A stretch of 64,000 bases of DNA. Origin: Chloroflexota bacterium (lineage in GTDB: Bacteria > Chloroflexota > UBA4733). The notes beneath the pieces were generated by a model, which ran no database searches, was not told where the DNA came from, and saw only the letters and a program-made list of their open reading frames with translations. Position 1 is the first letter of the stretch. Each line of letters opens with the position of its first letter. This document shows positions 55,571 through 64,000 of the stretch, piece by piece. The DNA lies in assembly GCA_023381895.1 (NCBI GenBank), contig JAMCTA010000123.1, positions 1-64,000 of the forward strand, in the 5' to 3' direction. Position numbers and translations under genes: made by a program.

Positions 55571-57685
55571 ATGACGCGTGATCTATCGATCGGCAATGGC
55601 CAGTTGCTGATCAACTATGACCTCCATTTCAATCTGGCGGACATTTACTATCCGCACGTGGGAAAGTACATTCAGACAAACTTTTCCCCCTCTCGGTTTG
55701 GAGTCTACATCGACGACCACTTTGCCTGGCTCGATGACGCCCGCTGGTCTCGTGAGCTGCACTACCAGGCGGACACGCTCGTCACCCAGGTTACTGCCAT
55801 CCACAGCGACTTGCGCCTCAAGCTCCTCATTGAGGACTGCGTCGACTTCGACCGGACTTTATACGTCCGGCGGATCCGGATCCAGCATTTAGACAGCCGT
55901 CCCAGTGAAGTCCGCCTCTTCTTTCATCTGGATCCCTACCTATATGGCATTGCGATTGGTGACACAATGTACTATGAGCCCATCCAGCGTGCCCTGATCG
56001 CCTACAAGGATCGCTGCTACATTTGGCTTTCTGGAATGACGCAGAGCAGCTTTGGTCTCTCGGCCTTCGCTACTGGCCTGAAGCATTCGTGGGGGCAGGA
56101 AGGTACGTGGCGGGATGCCGAGGACGGCGTCCTCAGTGGCAACCCGATTGTTCAGGGTTCCGTCGATGGAGTAGGCGCCCTTACCGTTGCGCTCTCTCCT
56201 GACGGGTCCGGAGAAGCTTACTTCTGGATGGCATTCGGAGCCTCATATGACGAGGTCGAGCAGATCGCCAACGACGTCAAGCTCCGGCGCCCCGACCACT
56301 TCCTCCAGCGAACGGCAGACTACTGGCGACTGTGGGTCACAAAGAGAGAGACCAACTTCAATGCTCTTCCACCAGAGGTGGCTGCACTGTATCGGCGCAG
56401 TCTCCTCATCACCCGCACCCAGATCGATGATGGGGGAGGAATCGTCGCAGCAAACGACGCAGAAGGGCTTCGATTCGGTCGGGATACCTACAGCTACGTG
56501 TGGCCGCGTGACGGGGCACTGGTGGCCCGGAGTCTCATTCTCGCCGGATATCCAGAAGTAACCAGAGAATTCTTTGCATTTTGCGCCCGTGTAATGCGGC
56601 CAGAAGGCTATCTGCTGCACAAGTACGCCCCGGATGGTTGCTTAGGATCCAGCTGGCATCCCTGGGTGGATACTGAAGGAGTTCCGCAGCTGCCTATTCA
56701 AGAGGACGAGACGGCGCTCGTCCTTCACGCGTTGTGGCTCTATTTTGATGCCACGCGAGATGTCGAGTTCATCAAGCCCTTTTACCGTCCGCTCATCAAG
56801 GGCAGCGCAGAGTTCTTGGTACGCTACCGGGATCCGTGGAGCAAGCTCCCTCTTCCTTCCTACGACCTCTGGGAGGAACGGCATGGAGTGCACACGTTCA
56901 CGGTAGCAACCGTCATTGCCGGACTCGAGGCTGCTACACGGTTTACGACCTCATTTGGTGAGACCGATATCGCTGATCGCTATCGCCGTACGGCGCAAGA
57001 GGTGCGGGAGGCGGCGATCCGCTTCCTTTACGTGCCCGAGCTCGGCCGCTTCGCCCGGCGCGCTATCTCGCTCCCGACACCAGGTCGCCCTGCCGACCTC
57101 GATCTCACTGTTGATTCTAGTCTCGCCGCCTTCATCGACCTGGGATTCTTGCCCCTCGACGATGCGCGTCTGGTCGGGACCCTCCAAGCGGTGGAACAGC
57201 GACTATGGTGCCATTCCACCATCGGTGGGGTTGCCCGTTACGAAGCGGACCATTACTATCGCCAGGTCGACGATACGCAACGGGTTCCTGGCAACCCCTG
57301 GCCAGTCTGCACTCTCTGGCTCGCTGAGTGGTATATCGCCCGGGCTCAGTCTCTCGACGATCTTAAGCCAGCGCGAGCCCTGCTCCAATGGGTCACCCAG
57401 CGCGCCTTTCCGAGTGGAACTCTTGCAGAGCAGTTTCACCCCGAAACAGGCCAGCCTCTCAGCGTAGCCCCGCTCACGTGGAGCCACTCTGCGTTCGTTG
57501 CTGCCGTTATCCTCTACGTACAGAAAGCAGAAGAGCTCGCGAAGCGAGGGGGTAGCCAGGAGGATCAGCCGGCTACAGCCGAATCTTCCACGACCACCGA
57601 GTCAGCGCCAGAGATACGGCCGTCGCTGCAGCAGTCACTGCGAGGGGAACCAGCCACGTTGGAAGCCGCACGACGTACGCTATAA
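55571..57685 (+). CDS. Glycoside hydrolase family 15 (glucoamylase-like)
   Basis: From ATG 55571 the protein has 704 residues; a GTG at 55547 would add eight. It has the N-terminal super-beta-sandwich of bacterial GH15 enzymes (GNGQLLINYDLHFNLADIYY onwards), then an alpha/alpha barrel. The catalytic acid is in SYDLWEERHGVHTFTVATV and the base in LAEQFHPETGQPLSVAPLTW. WPRDGALVARSL is a typical substrate-site motif. There is no signal peptide, so it is cytoplasmic, probably hydrolysing glycogen, trehalose or maltooligosaccharides. The last 40 residues (Ser/Thr/Glu-rich tail) overlap a convergent gene. Confidence 0.92.
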   Translation: MTRDLSIGNGQLLINYDLHFNLADIYYPHVGKYIQTNFSPSRFGVYIDDHFAWLDDARWSRELHYQADTLVTQVTAIHSDLRLKLLIEDCVDFDRTLYVRRIRIQHLDSRPSEVRLFFHLDPYLYGIAIGDTMYYEPIQRALIAYKDRCYIWLSGMTQSSFGLSAFATGLKHSWGQEGTWRDAEDGVLSGNPIVQGSVDGVGALTVALSPDGSGEAYFWMAFGASYDEVEQIANDVKLRRPDHFLQRTADYWRLWVTKRETNFNALPPEVAALYRRSLLITRTQIDDGGGIVAANDAEGLRFGRDTYSYVWPRDGALVARSLILAGYPEVTREFFAFCARVMRPEGYLLHKYAPDGCLGSSWHPWVDTEGVPQLPIQEDETALVLHALWLYFDATRDVEFIKPFYRPLIKGSAEFLVRYRDPWSKLPLPSYDLWEERHGVHTFTVATVIAGLEAATRFTTSFGETDIADRYRRTAQEVREAAIRFLYVPELGRFARRAISLPTPGRPADLDLTVDSSLAAFIDLGFLPLDDARLVGTLQAVEQRLWCHSTIGGVARYEADHYYRQVDDTQRVPGNPWPVCTLWLAEWYIARAQSLDDLKPARALLQWVTQRAFPSGTLAEQFHPETGQPLSVAPLTWSHSAFVAAVILYVQKAEELAKRGGSQEDQPATAESSTTTESAPEIRPSLQQSLRGEPATLEAARRTL

Positions 57686-58487
57686 GAAGAAGCCGCAAAG
57701 AGCTCGCTCGCAACACTCCCGGCAAGTACGACGCGTGCCCGTCGCTCGCGAGCACAGGTGCAACCTGAGCCGCCAGTGCTGCTAAAGGATTGACTAAAGT
57801 CAGCCACTGCGTGGCATTGTGGCTCTGCAGTTGAGCAAGATTTACGATGGTGACTCCACCAACTAAGCAACCCACCGTCAATACCGATAGTGCCACAGCA
57901 GCGATCACTGAAGATGACCTGACCGACCATGAGACGCCAACCGCTACACCGAAGATGGCCATCGTCACAACCTCCGCAACTGCGACGAGAATGTCCAAAG
58001 GAGTGAGCACATCAAACACGGCGGTGTAGGCATACGCGGGTAGGGCAGTCGAAGCAACGAAAACAGCTCCGCACACGGCAACTCCAGCTTTGGCAACCAG
58101 GAGACGCAGCCGGGTCAATTCCCCAATTCGTAAGAGAGCCAGCGTGTCACGCTCGACTTCGCCTGCGATGCTTCTGGACCCTAGGATGGCACCGAACACC
58201 ACAGCGACGGTAGCATCGATTGAGGTGAGGAGCAGCAAGACCACCCGAGAACGCGCAGCATTCGACAAGATCTCGGCGGATGTCTGCCCGACCTCAGAAG
58301 GTGCTCCCTCGAAGCTATGGCCGAAAAATGGACTCGAAGCGGTCAACTGGGGGACTTGCTGTGTGCTGAAGCTACGGCTCAGAAACCCCACAGAGACGGC
58401 ACACAGCAAGGTGACCCCTACACAGGAAGGTAGCAGCCAGCGCGATCTCAGCAACATCCGCAGCTCAAGGACAAAGAGGCCGGTCAT
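57573..58487 (-). CDS. ABC transporter permease (CcmB/ABC-2-like)
   Basis: The 304-residue protein begins MTGLFVLELRMLLRSRWLLP and has about six membrane helices with the ABC-2 features of short coupling helices (LRIGELTRLRLLVAKAG) and a central large loop. Its C-terminus lies in the 3' end of the GH15 gene: 113 bp are shared convergently. The upstream ATP-binding gene ends 9 bp before its start. The substrate is unknown; ABC-2 exporters often move lipids, drugs or polysaccharides, or act in membrane assembly. Confidence 0.85.
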   Translation of the reverse strand: MTGLFVLELRMLLRSRWLLPSCVGVTLLCAVSVGFLSRSFSTQQVPQLTASSPFFGHSFEGAPSEVGQTSAEILSNAARSRVVLLLLTSIDATVAVVFGAILGSRSIAGEVERDTLALLRIGELTRLRLLVAKAGVAVCGAVFVASTALPAYAYTAVFDVLTPLDILVAVAEVVTMAIFGVAVGVSWSVRSSSVIAAVALSVLTVGCLVGGVTIVNLAQLQSHNATQWLTLVNPLAALAAQVAPVLASDGHASYLPGVLRASSLRLLLIAYVVRLPTWLVPLAVTAAATAVSLALTRWSWKIRL

Positions 58488-58496
58488 TTCATTGCC

Positions 58497-59441
58497 TCAT
58501 TGCCGCCGCTCTCGATGGCCGATAACTGCACGCTGTAGCAGTTGTAGATCAGTGCTTTCTTCCCGTACCTGAGTGATTTGGACATGACGCCGCACGAGAG
58601 TCGTCACCAAATCTGCAACCTGATAGCGATCACCATCGAAGAGAAAGACCAAAGCCTGTTCGTTCGTCTGAATCTGGCTGACTCGCTCGTCGGCTGACAA
58701 AGCCGCGTAGGCGACCACGGGGTCGTTGACCACATCAAGACGCATACGTCTTGGGCCCTCCATGAGCTGTTGAAGCTGTGTTACCGGCGCCTGAATCAGC
58801 AACTCGCCGCGACTAAGCACTACAACTTCAGTGATGAGGGAGGCGACATCCTGTACTGAGTGGGTAGCTATGATGATCGTCTTTCCCAGATTGCGTAGTT
58901 CCTGCAGAATCACGAGCACATCGTCCTTGGTATCGGTGTCAACCACTTGAAGCGGTTCATCCAGGAGGAGCAGCCGTGGGTCGTGCAAGAGAGCCCGCGC
59001 TAGCGCGAGTCGCTGACGATAGCCGGCCGGCAGCGTGGAGAGGTATTGATTGACCACGTGATCGAGCTCCATGAGCCCAACCAGATCGTTGATCGTGGCG
59101 CCGCTGTTACGCACTTTGTGAATTGCTGCAAAGAACTCAAGGTACTCACGAACCTTGAGGCCCGGATACACGCCAAAGACGTCTGGAACGAAGCCCACAG
59201 CACGACGGACCGCTGCCGCTTGGCGACGGAGATCGAGACCGTAGACTTCTGCTTGCCCCTGTTTCGGGAGCAGTAGCGTTGCCAGAAGCCGGAGCAATGA
59301 GCTCTTACCAGAGCCATTGGGGCCCAGCAAGGCGACAACACCACCTTCCTCGACAGTGAGAGAGAAATCGCGAAGCAGCATCATGCCGTTGTCTTCGACA
59401 ACTATCCTACTGAGACGAACAGCAGGGACGAGATCACTCAC
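58497..59441 (-). CDS. ABC transporter ATP-binding protein
   Basis: The 314-residue protein carries Walker A in VVALLGPNGSGKSSLLRLLA, the signature as AGYRQRLALARALLHDPR (the LSGGQ equivalent is LPAGYRQ), Walker B in LLLLDEPLQVVD, and the switch His in IIIATHSVQDV. The C-terminal 80 residues form a DUF4162-like extension usual in ABC-2 export ATPases. It overlaps the start of the exported protein gene upstream (59438) and is followed by the permease, so the three genes form one operon. Confidence 0.93.
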   Translation of the reverse strand: MSDLVPAVRLSRIVVEDNGMMLLRDFSLTVEEGGVVALLGPNGSGKSSLLRLLATLLLPKQGQAEVYGLDLRRQAAAVRRAVGFVPDVFGVYPGLKVREYLEFFAAIHKVRNSGATINDLVGLMELDHVVNQYLSTLPAGYRQRLALARALLHDPRLLLLDEPLQVVDTDTKDDVLVILQELRNLGKTIIIATHSVQDVASLITEVVVLSRGELLIQAPVTQLQQLMEGPRRMRLDVVNDPVVAYAALSADERVSQIQTNEQALVFLFDGDRYQVADLVTTLVRRHVQITQVREESTDLQLLQRAVIGHRERRQ

Positions 59442-61876
59442 GATTTGAAACCTATAGAGAAGGCAAAGGAGGAGAAGTCGACCCCCGTGGCACTTGACCC
59501 AGCATCGGGCTTGAAACTATAGCGCAAACGAATGGCTCCCGTAGGCGAGAGAAAATCACTGACGCTCTCATAAGTATTACTTCCTGCACGCAGAGATCGC
59601 GCCTCCCACTGCTGCGTGCGCCAATCGAAAAAGGACACATCCCCAAGACTGTCCCCTGGCTTGAACGCCGATCCCCCGCTGTAGCCACCCTCCACGTTGA
59701 GGTGGAAGGTCTCTGATCTATGAAGTGCTATTTCTGGGAGGTCGTACTCCACTGCGAGCGATCCTCCTGTTGACAATGAGTAACGGTTAGGGCCATCACC
59801 AGTAACTCCCACTCGCACAAGAGGAAGGGTTACAAGAAGGGAAGGCGAGATCGTGCGCAGCGTGGAAGCATCGATCTGCAAGGGGACCGCAATGACTGCT
59901 ACCGTGAGGGATCGTTGAGCGGCACGTGCGCGGCGCACAGTTACCTGGGACGGTGAGTGCTCGAGCCATCCAACCACATAGACGCCACCGGAGCGTGCTC
60001 CAGAACTGAGCATTCCTGATGGGAAAGCCCGCAGCAAGAGATCGAGCTGGGGGTTGATGCCATCTCGTCGAGGGCCAGTCAAGCCTCGTGTGCCGAGCGC
60101 GTCAGCCAAGGCTTGCTGGAAATGGGTGGAGTTCTCGGGGGCGCTGTAGTCAAGCTTGGCTGACACAGAGCGCGTCGCCCCGTTCGAGAGCGATCCGAGC
60201 TCGATGACGTTCGGACCGACGATGAGTAGAGCGTTATCGAGCGTCTGGCCTAGATGATTACTGACCTGGCCGTGGACTCCGTGAGAATCTGCGATGAGCG
60301 CGATAGCGACTCCTGCTCCCATCCGCGCCTGCGAATCTACAGAGAAGATCGATAGGGCGCGGGGTAGCAAGGTGACCGCCGGAGCCTCTGTGTCGATACC
60401 CTCTTCCACCGTTATTCGTGTCGCAGACTCAGTCTGAACAATCTGTCCGAAAGTACGCCGAGCTGGGCTGAGAAGGATGCCGTGAGGACCTGTTACGTCC
60501 ACCGTCTTCAACTGGGGTGCATAAAGACCAACGTAGGTTCGAATCGTCGCAATCGGCGAACCGGCCTGAAGAGAGATCTCTGACACTTGCGTCTCGGCGA
60601 CGTCACTGGCCTGGTAGCTCGTAGAGATTTTCAGGGCGGCCATGGTGGAGACTAGCAGCCACACCGGCAACACGACGCCTATCCACGCCACGCGGTCCAG
60701 TCGACGCAGATACCACCACGACAATGGCAGGACGAGGAGAGCCTGCAGCAAGAGGACAGCCAGGATAGGAAACGGGTGAGGCGGGCTCAGGCTCGGTAGC
60801 TGACTCAATGCTGGCAACGGGAGATCCAGGTAGTAGCGGTACGAGGCGTAACTACTTGCCGTGATTGGGGCGCTGGTAAAGTTCAACATGTAACTCCACA
60901 GTGCGCTCTTTCCTGCCCAGCTATTCGCTGGCTCTTGTGTGCTGTCGGCAGCGCTATAAAACACCTCACCTGCCCCTACACGTTTAACCGCGAGCAGAGG
61001 ATTGCTGACTGATCCCGCAAGAACTGTCCCACCATTATTCAACGGGCCAACAGCAAAGGCCCAGAGACCTGAGTCGGGGGCGTGCACCCGCAGAAACTGG
61101 CTGAGAGCCGCAGCGTCCGTTCTCGTTTCCACCCGTTGGACGGTTTCAGGAAGGAGAACCGGTGGAAGGTAGGGGACACTCTGACGCCAGTTGACACCGC
61201 CACTCACGATCAGAGTTCCGCCGCTCGCGACCCACGCAGCAAGTGCGTCGCGCTGGCTGCTCACGAGGTCCGAGAGGTTGACGTCACCCACAATCAGACA
61301 GTTCAATCCTGACAGCAGACTCGCCTCCGACGGGAGATCAGCCGGTGTCACACCCACGACTACAGGATGGTTCTGGGCACTTGCTAGCGTGAGGCGGCTG
61401 AGAAAATCGTAGCTTCCAGCAGTGCTGTCCAGAACCCCGCAGTAGACCGTTCCGGCAGGCACAGGGGTGAACTCCTGCTCAGCCTTGATCACTGTCTGCC
61501 CACCCGACACCAGGGTCACTTGCACCCGATTCGAGTTCACAGCCGGAGGCACAGGAACATCTACCACGATAGATTTTCGCGATCCCTCGGGGAACGAGGC
61601 TGCTACGCTGTAGGTTGCCGGCGGCGGTGCAAAAAAGCTGTAGCGAGCAGCACCCTCGAAGTCGATCTCGACCAGGCCACTTACCGTAGAACCCTGATTA
61701 GCCACATCAACACGTACAGGAATCCACGAGCCGAGGCGTCCTGTGTTGTCATAACCGACTTGTACGGCCATGCTGAGCCGCCCTGACTGCAACTGGCCAG
61801 CGCCAGCAGAAACAGGTGCAGCCGAGAGTGGCAACAGCGTTAGCAATAGCGCGAAGATCGCAACGATTCGTCGCAA
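59438..61876 (-). CDS. Large exported membrane-anchored protein linked to the ABC exporter (812 aa)
   Basis: The protein starts with a signal peptide (IVAIFALLLTLLPLSAAPVS). Then come a beta-rich domain (VQVGYDNTGRLGSWIPVRVD), a Rossmann/GAT-like segment (PVVVGVTPADLPSEA...GGTLIVSGGVNW) that resembles the DUF4350/glutamine-amidotransferase-like fold, one or two membrane helices near residues 365-415 (FPILAVLLLQALLVLPLSWW), and further beta domains to the end. Such proteins occur beside ABC-2 exporters in gliding or cell-surface machineries. No catalytic residue can be named. It overlaps the ATPase gene by 4 bp. Confidence 0.7.
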   Translation of the reverse strand: MRRIVAIFALLLTLLPLSAAPVSAGAGQLQSGRLSMAVQVGYDNTGRLGSWIPVRVDVANQGSTVSGLVEIDFEGAARYSFFAPPPATYSVAASFPEGSRKSIVVDVPVPPAVNSNRVQVTLVSGGQTVIKAEQEFTPVPAGTVYCGVLDSTAGSYDFLSRLTLASAQNHPVVVGVTPADLPSEASLLSGLNCLIVGDVNLSDLVSSQRDALAAWVASGGTLIVSGGVNWRQSVPYLPPVLLPETVQRVETRTDAAALSQFLRVHAPDSGLWAFAVGPLNNGGTVLAGSVSNPLLAVKRVGAGEVFYSAADSTQEPANSWAGKSALWSYMLNFTSAPITASSYASYRYYLDLPLPALSQLPSLSPPHPFPILAVLLLQALLVLPLSWWYLRRLDRVAWIGVVLPVWLLVSTMAALKISTSYQASDVAETQVSEISLQAGSPIATIRTYVGLYAPQLKTVDVTGPHGILLSPARRTFGQIVQTESATRITVEEGIDTEAPAVTLLPRALSIFSVDSQARMGAGVAIALIADSHGVHGQVSNHLGQTLDNALLIVGPNVIELGSLSNGATRSVSAKLDYSAPENSTHFQQALADALGTRGLTGPRRDGINPQLDLLLRAFPSGMLSSGARSGGVYVVGWLEHSPSQVTVRRARAAQRSLTVAVIAVPLQIDASTLRTISPSLLVTLPLVRVGVTGDGPNRYSLSTGGSLAVEYDLPEIALHRSETFHLNVEGGYSGGSAFKPGDSLGDVSFFDWRTQQWEARSLRAGSNTYESVSDFLSPTGAIRLRYSFKPDAGSSATGVDFSSFAFSIGFKS

Positions 61877-62033
61877 CTCGTGGCCCTCTGCACGCTAGCC
61901 TGGTGTGGCCGCGGCTTTGCGGTCTGCCAAAGCGAGACGAGAAGAACACTTTCTACCGAGTGTAGCGCATAGCTTATGCCAGCCGATCGCAGGCGAGAAC
62001 TGAGGATACCAAGACCGCCTACAGCTGATAGGC

Positions 62034-63962
62034 CTACCGCCCGATGATTCTGATGAGGAGCACACCGAGCCAGTACAAAATGACGAGGAACGTGCCCAGT
62101 ACGGTTGGCGACACTAGGTCAGCGCCAGGCGTGATGATCATCGAGGTGCCAAAGATGATGAAGACAGCAATCTTGAAGCGCTGGATAAAGAACTTCGATG
62201 ATACGACACCCAGGAGAGAGAAACCCACCATGAAGATCGGGAGCTCAAACGTAATACCAAAAATCAGGGCAATCACCGCAACGAACATAATGTAGCTGTT
62301 GATATCCAGCAGCTTTTCAAGATTCAGGACAGGGAAGAACGAGGTGAGAAAGCGGATCGCCAGGGGAACGATGAGCACTCCAGTGACGGCACCGGCCGCA
62401 AACAGTGCACCACCAATGAGCGAGAAGGGCAGCGCATAGCGGCGCTCCTTTCGCGTAAGCCCCGGCGCAACAAACGCCCACACCTGGTACAGGACCACGG
62501 GAGAAGCCAGAACGAGTCCTGTGAAGAACGCTAGCTTGATCTGAAGACCAAACGGGCCAAGTACGGTTTGACTGAAGAACCGTGCGCCATCCTGTATGGC
62601 AGCACCCTCGAGGTAGGTGACGAGGTGCGGAACAATGAACCACCCGATGATGGCACCCACTACCACACTGATGGCACCTATCGTCATGCGGTGCCGGAGC
62701 TCCTCGAGGTGCTCGATGAGTGTCATCGACTTGTCGTCATCAGACTCATCATCTGAAGGCGGAGGCGGGGTTGGCGAAGAATCTGCGAGTGAGGGTGGCG
62801 GAGGGACGACGGGCGGTTCCTCTATATTATCAGTCTCACGCGATACCTCAAGGGCACTACCAGTCTCAGCCACCGGGGGCTCGAAAACGGGAGCAGCCGC
62901 AACGGCCGCATCAGTATCAGGGGCGGGTGGATACGCGCGCGGCATCGCCTCCGGCACTTGCGGCTCGTGCCCACTAGGCAACTCGCCCTCTCCATCCCGT
63001 GTGGTTATCGATATTCCGTCGTTGCCACCGGCTGGCTGATCCTCTCGTACGCTGAGATCGATGGCTGGCACAGGGGCCGTGAGGTCTTCCTTGGAATCAA
63101 CCAGTGGAACACTAGGCGCAGTGTTTTCAAGAACATCCGGAGGGACTGAAACGGCCGGGGATGAGTCCGTCGGTACGGTAGCGCTTCCATCATCGACTGA
63201 GGGGTCGCCTTCCCGGGCCGGCAGCACTGCGCTAGCACCCCCACCCCCATCTGGCAGAGCCCCCATATCTTCCATTGCTGCCTCTGGCGGCTTGATCTGC
63301 CCATCCTCATCACCGTCAGCGAGCGAAGGAGCAGAAGATACAGCCGGTAAGGCAGCATTCTCTGAGTCGACAGCCTGAGGAAGCCCATCGGACTGCGGCT
63401 CATGAAGTGGCCTCCCCGAGATCGCCGCTGTCGCGATGGCATCAGCCGATGTCTCCTCTGCAGCCTGGGCTGAGACATCGGCGTCAGCAGGATGGAATTC
63501 AGAATCCAGGACTTCTGCTACAGAGTTCCCTCGGAGACTCATATCAGGCGGCTCATGGTTTGTGTCGGGATGAGAAGAGGAGGAGTCGTTCCCAGGCGAA
63601 GGGGTATCACTAAGATGCCCGCGCGGCATCTCATCGTGCTCGGGCGATTCAGCGTGTTCCATCAAGTCCTCTGCGGCACCGTACCCTTGTTGCACGGAGG
63701 CAAGATCCGTTTCACTAGGGCTTTGATGGTTCTTCTCTAGCGCCTCCGGATCCTCGGCAGGCGCCGGACCCGAGAATGCGACGGACGGAGCGCCTGACTC
63801 TTGACTGTGATGACCGTTCTTGCTTTGTGGAGCAGTGAGACCTCGCTGCTCCGTAAGCAAATCATCGGCAGCCCAGACGACAGCACTGGCACCAGCCCTT
63901 GCCCCGCCGGGCATCTCTGCAGAAGATGTCTCGATCACATCAACAGGTTCGTCACCTTGCAT
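62034..63962 (-). CDS. tatC: Sec-independent translocase TatC with a 412-residue N-terminal extension
   Basis: The frame is 642 codons from ATG 63962. The C-terminal 230 residues are a canonical TatC with six membrane helices: MTLIEHLEELRHRMTIGAIS (core start at Met413, base 62726), YALPFSLIGGALFAAGAVTG and FELPIFMVGFSLLGVVSSKF. The first 412 residues are hydrophilic, rich in Glu, Asp, Pro, Ser and Ala without membrane segments (for example SESDDDKSMT just before the core). TatC normally starts within 20 residues of the core. The frame is uninterrupted, so the extension could be real, or the gene could start at 62726. TatC binds twin-arginine signals; TatA is encoded at 36358. Confidence 0.82.
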   Translation of the reverse strand: MQGDEPVDVIETSSAEMPGGARAGASAVVWAADDLLTEQRGLTAPQSKNGHHSQESGAPSVAFSGPAPAEDPEALEKNHQSPSETDLASVQQGYGAAEDLMEHAESPEHDEMPRGHLSDTPSPGNDSSSSHPDTNHEPPDMSLRGNSVAEVLDSEFHPADADVSAQAAEETSADAIATAAISGRPLHEPQSDGLPQAVDSENAALPAVSSAPSLADGDEDGQIKPPEAAMEDMGALPDGGGGASAVLPAREGDPSVDDGSATVPTDSSPAVSVPPDVLENTAPSVPLVDSKEDLTAPVPAIDLSVREDQPAGGNDGISITTRDGEGELPSGHEPQVPEAMPRAYPPAPDTDAAVAAAPVFEPPVAETGSALEVSRETDNIEEPPVVPPPPSLADSSPTPPPPSDDESDDDKSMTLIEHLEELRHRMTIGAISVVVGAIIGWFIVPHLVTYLEGAAIQDGARFFSQTVLGPFGLQIKLAFFTGLVLASPVVLYQVWAFVAPGLTRKERRYALPFSLIGGALFAAGAVTGVLIVPLAIRFLTSFFPVLNLEKLLDINSYIMFVAVIALIFGITFELPIFMVGFSLLGVVSSKFFIQRFKIAVFIIFGTSMIITPGADLVSPTVLGTFLVILYWLGVLLIRIIGR

Positions 63963-64000
63963 GAGCTACCAAAACCTCACAGGGCTGACAACACTCCCGG

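Noticed and set aside
1..64000. CRISPR arrays, prophage genes, rRNA or complete transposase genes
   Set aside because: No regularly spaced repeats, phage structural genes, rRNA stretches or transposase DDE/HUH motifs were recognised on either strand.

Overview
The window looks like a piece of a bacterial chromosome of moderately high GC, most likely from the Chloroflexota or a related lineage. That placement is an inference from the gene set, and no rRNA or other decisive marker is present. Pointers are type 2 isopentenyl-diphosphate isomerase, a MurT/GatD pair, a bacterial GH15 glucoamylase, an HTH/NB-ARC/TPR regulator, and many GTG and TTG starts. Two compositional zones are visible by eye: about 1.8-13.0 kb is clearly richer in GC than the rest.

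Region 1 (1-13.7 kb) is an accessory island beside a tRNA-Trp(CCA) gene. It opens with the frameshifted C-terminal half of a helicase-like protein. A metal/redox block follows: SAM methyltransferase, a membrane-anchored redoxin whose catalytic CxxC is read as UGA-x-x-Cys (a probable selenoprotein with a hairpin just downstream), a glutaredoxin-like protein, CcdA, a BlaI-type repressor with an M56 peptidase, a heavy-metal-binding-domain protein, a SHOCT protein, a two-component system, a cupredoxin, two TlpA thioredoxins, a second CcdA and CopC fused to a truncated CopD. A 32-bp element is shared by the sequences upstream of the selenoredoxin operon and the TlpA operon. The island ends in wreckage: truncated CopD, toxin-antitoxin remnants and a frameshifted AhpD gene.

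Region 2 (13.8-28 kb) is regulatory and efflux: an HTH/NB-ARC/TPR regulator, two tandem paralogous small proteins, a LysR regulator, an RND pump with a long proline-punctuated adaptor, a zinc-ribbon membrane protein, and a second two-component system.

Region 3 (28-41 kb) is mostly housekeeping: PurF, E1 alpha and beta of a 2-oxoacid dehydrogenase, a membrane protein, type 2 IDI, RF1 with PrmC, L31, TatA, an SbcD/YhaO-like nuclease with a YhaN-like ATPase, and an MBL-fold hydrolase.

Region 4 (41-52 kb) holds a minus-strand run of an internally duplicated small protein, a MraY/WecA-like transferase and an APH-like kinase, with a cyclic-di-AMP receptor upstream. It also holds an NAD salvage operon (NrtR-like Nudix regulator, PncA, PncB) and a Gfo/Idh/MocA oxidoreductase.

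Region 5 (52-64 kb) carries a MITE-like repeat, a zinc-finger protein/MurT/GatD operon for peptidoglycan amidation, a DksA/TraR-type protein, a GH15 glucoamylase whose 3' end overlaps a convergent ABC permease gene, the rest of that ABC cluster with an 812-residue exported protein, and a TatC with a 412-residue acidic, proline-rich N-terminal extension.

The strongest candidate for something new is the UGA-containing redoxin, in a copper/thiol-redox operon with its own glutaredoxin and CcdA partners.
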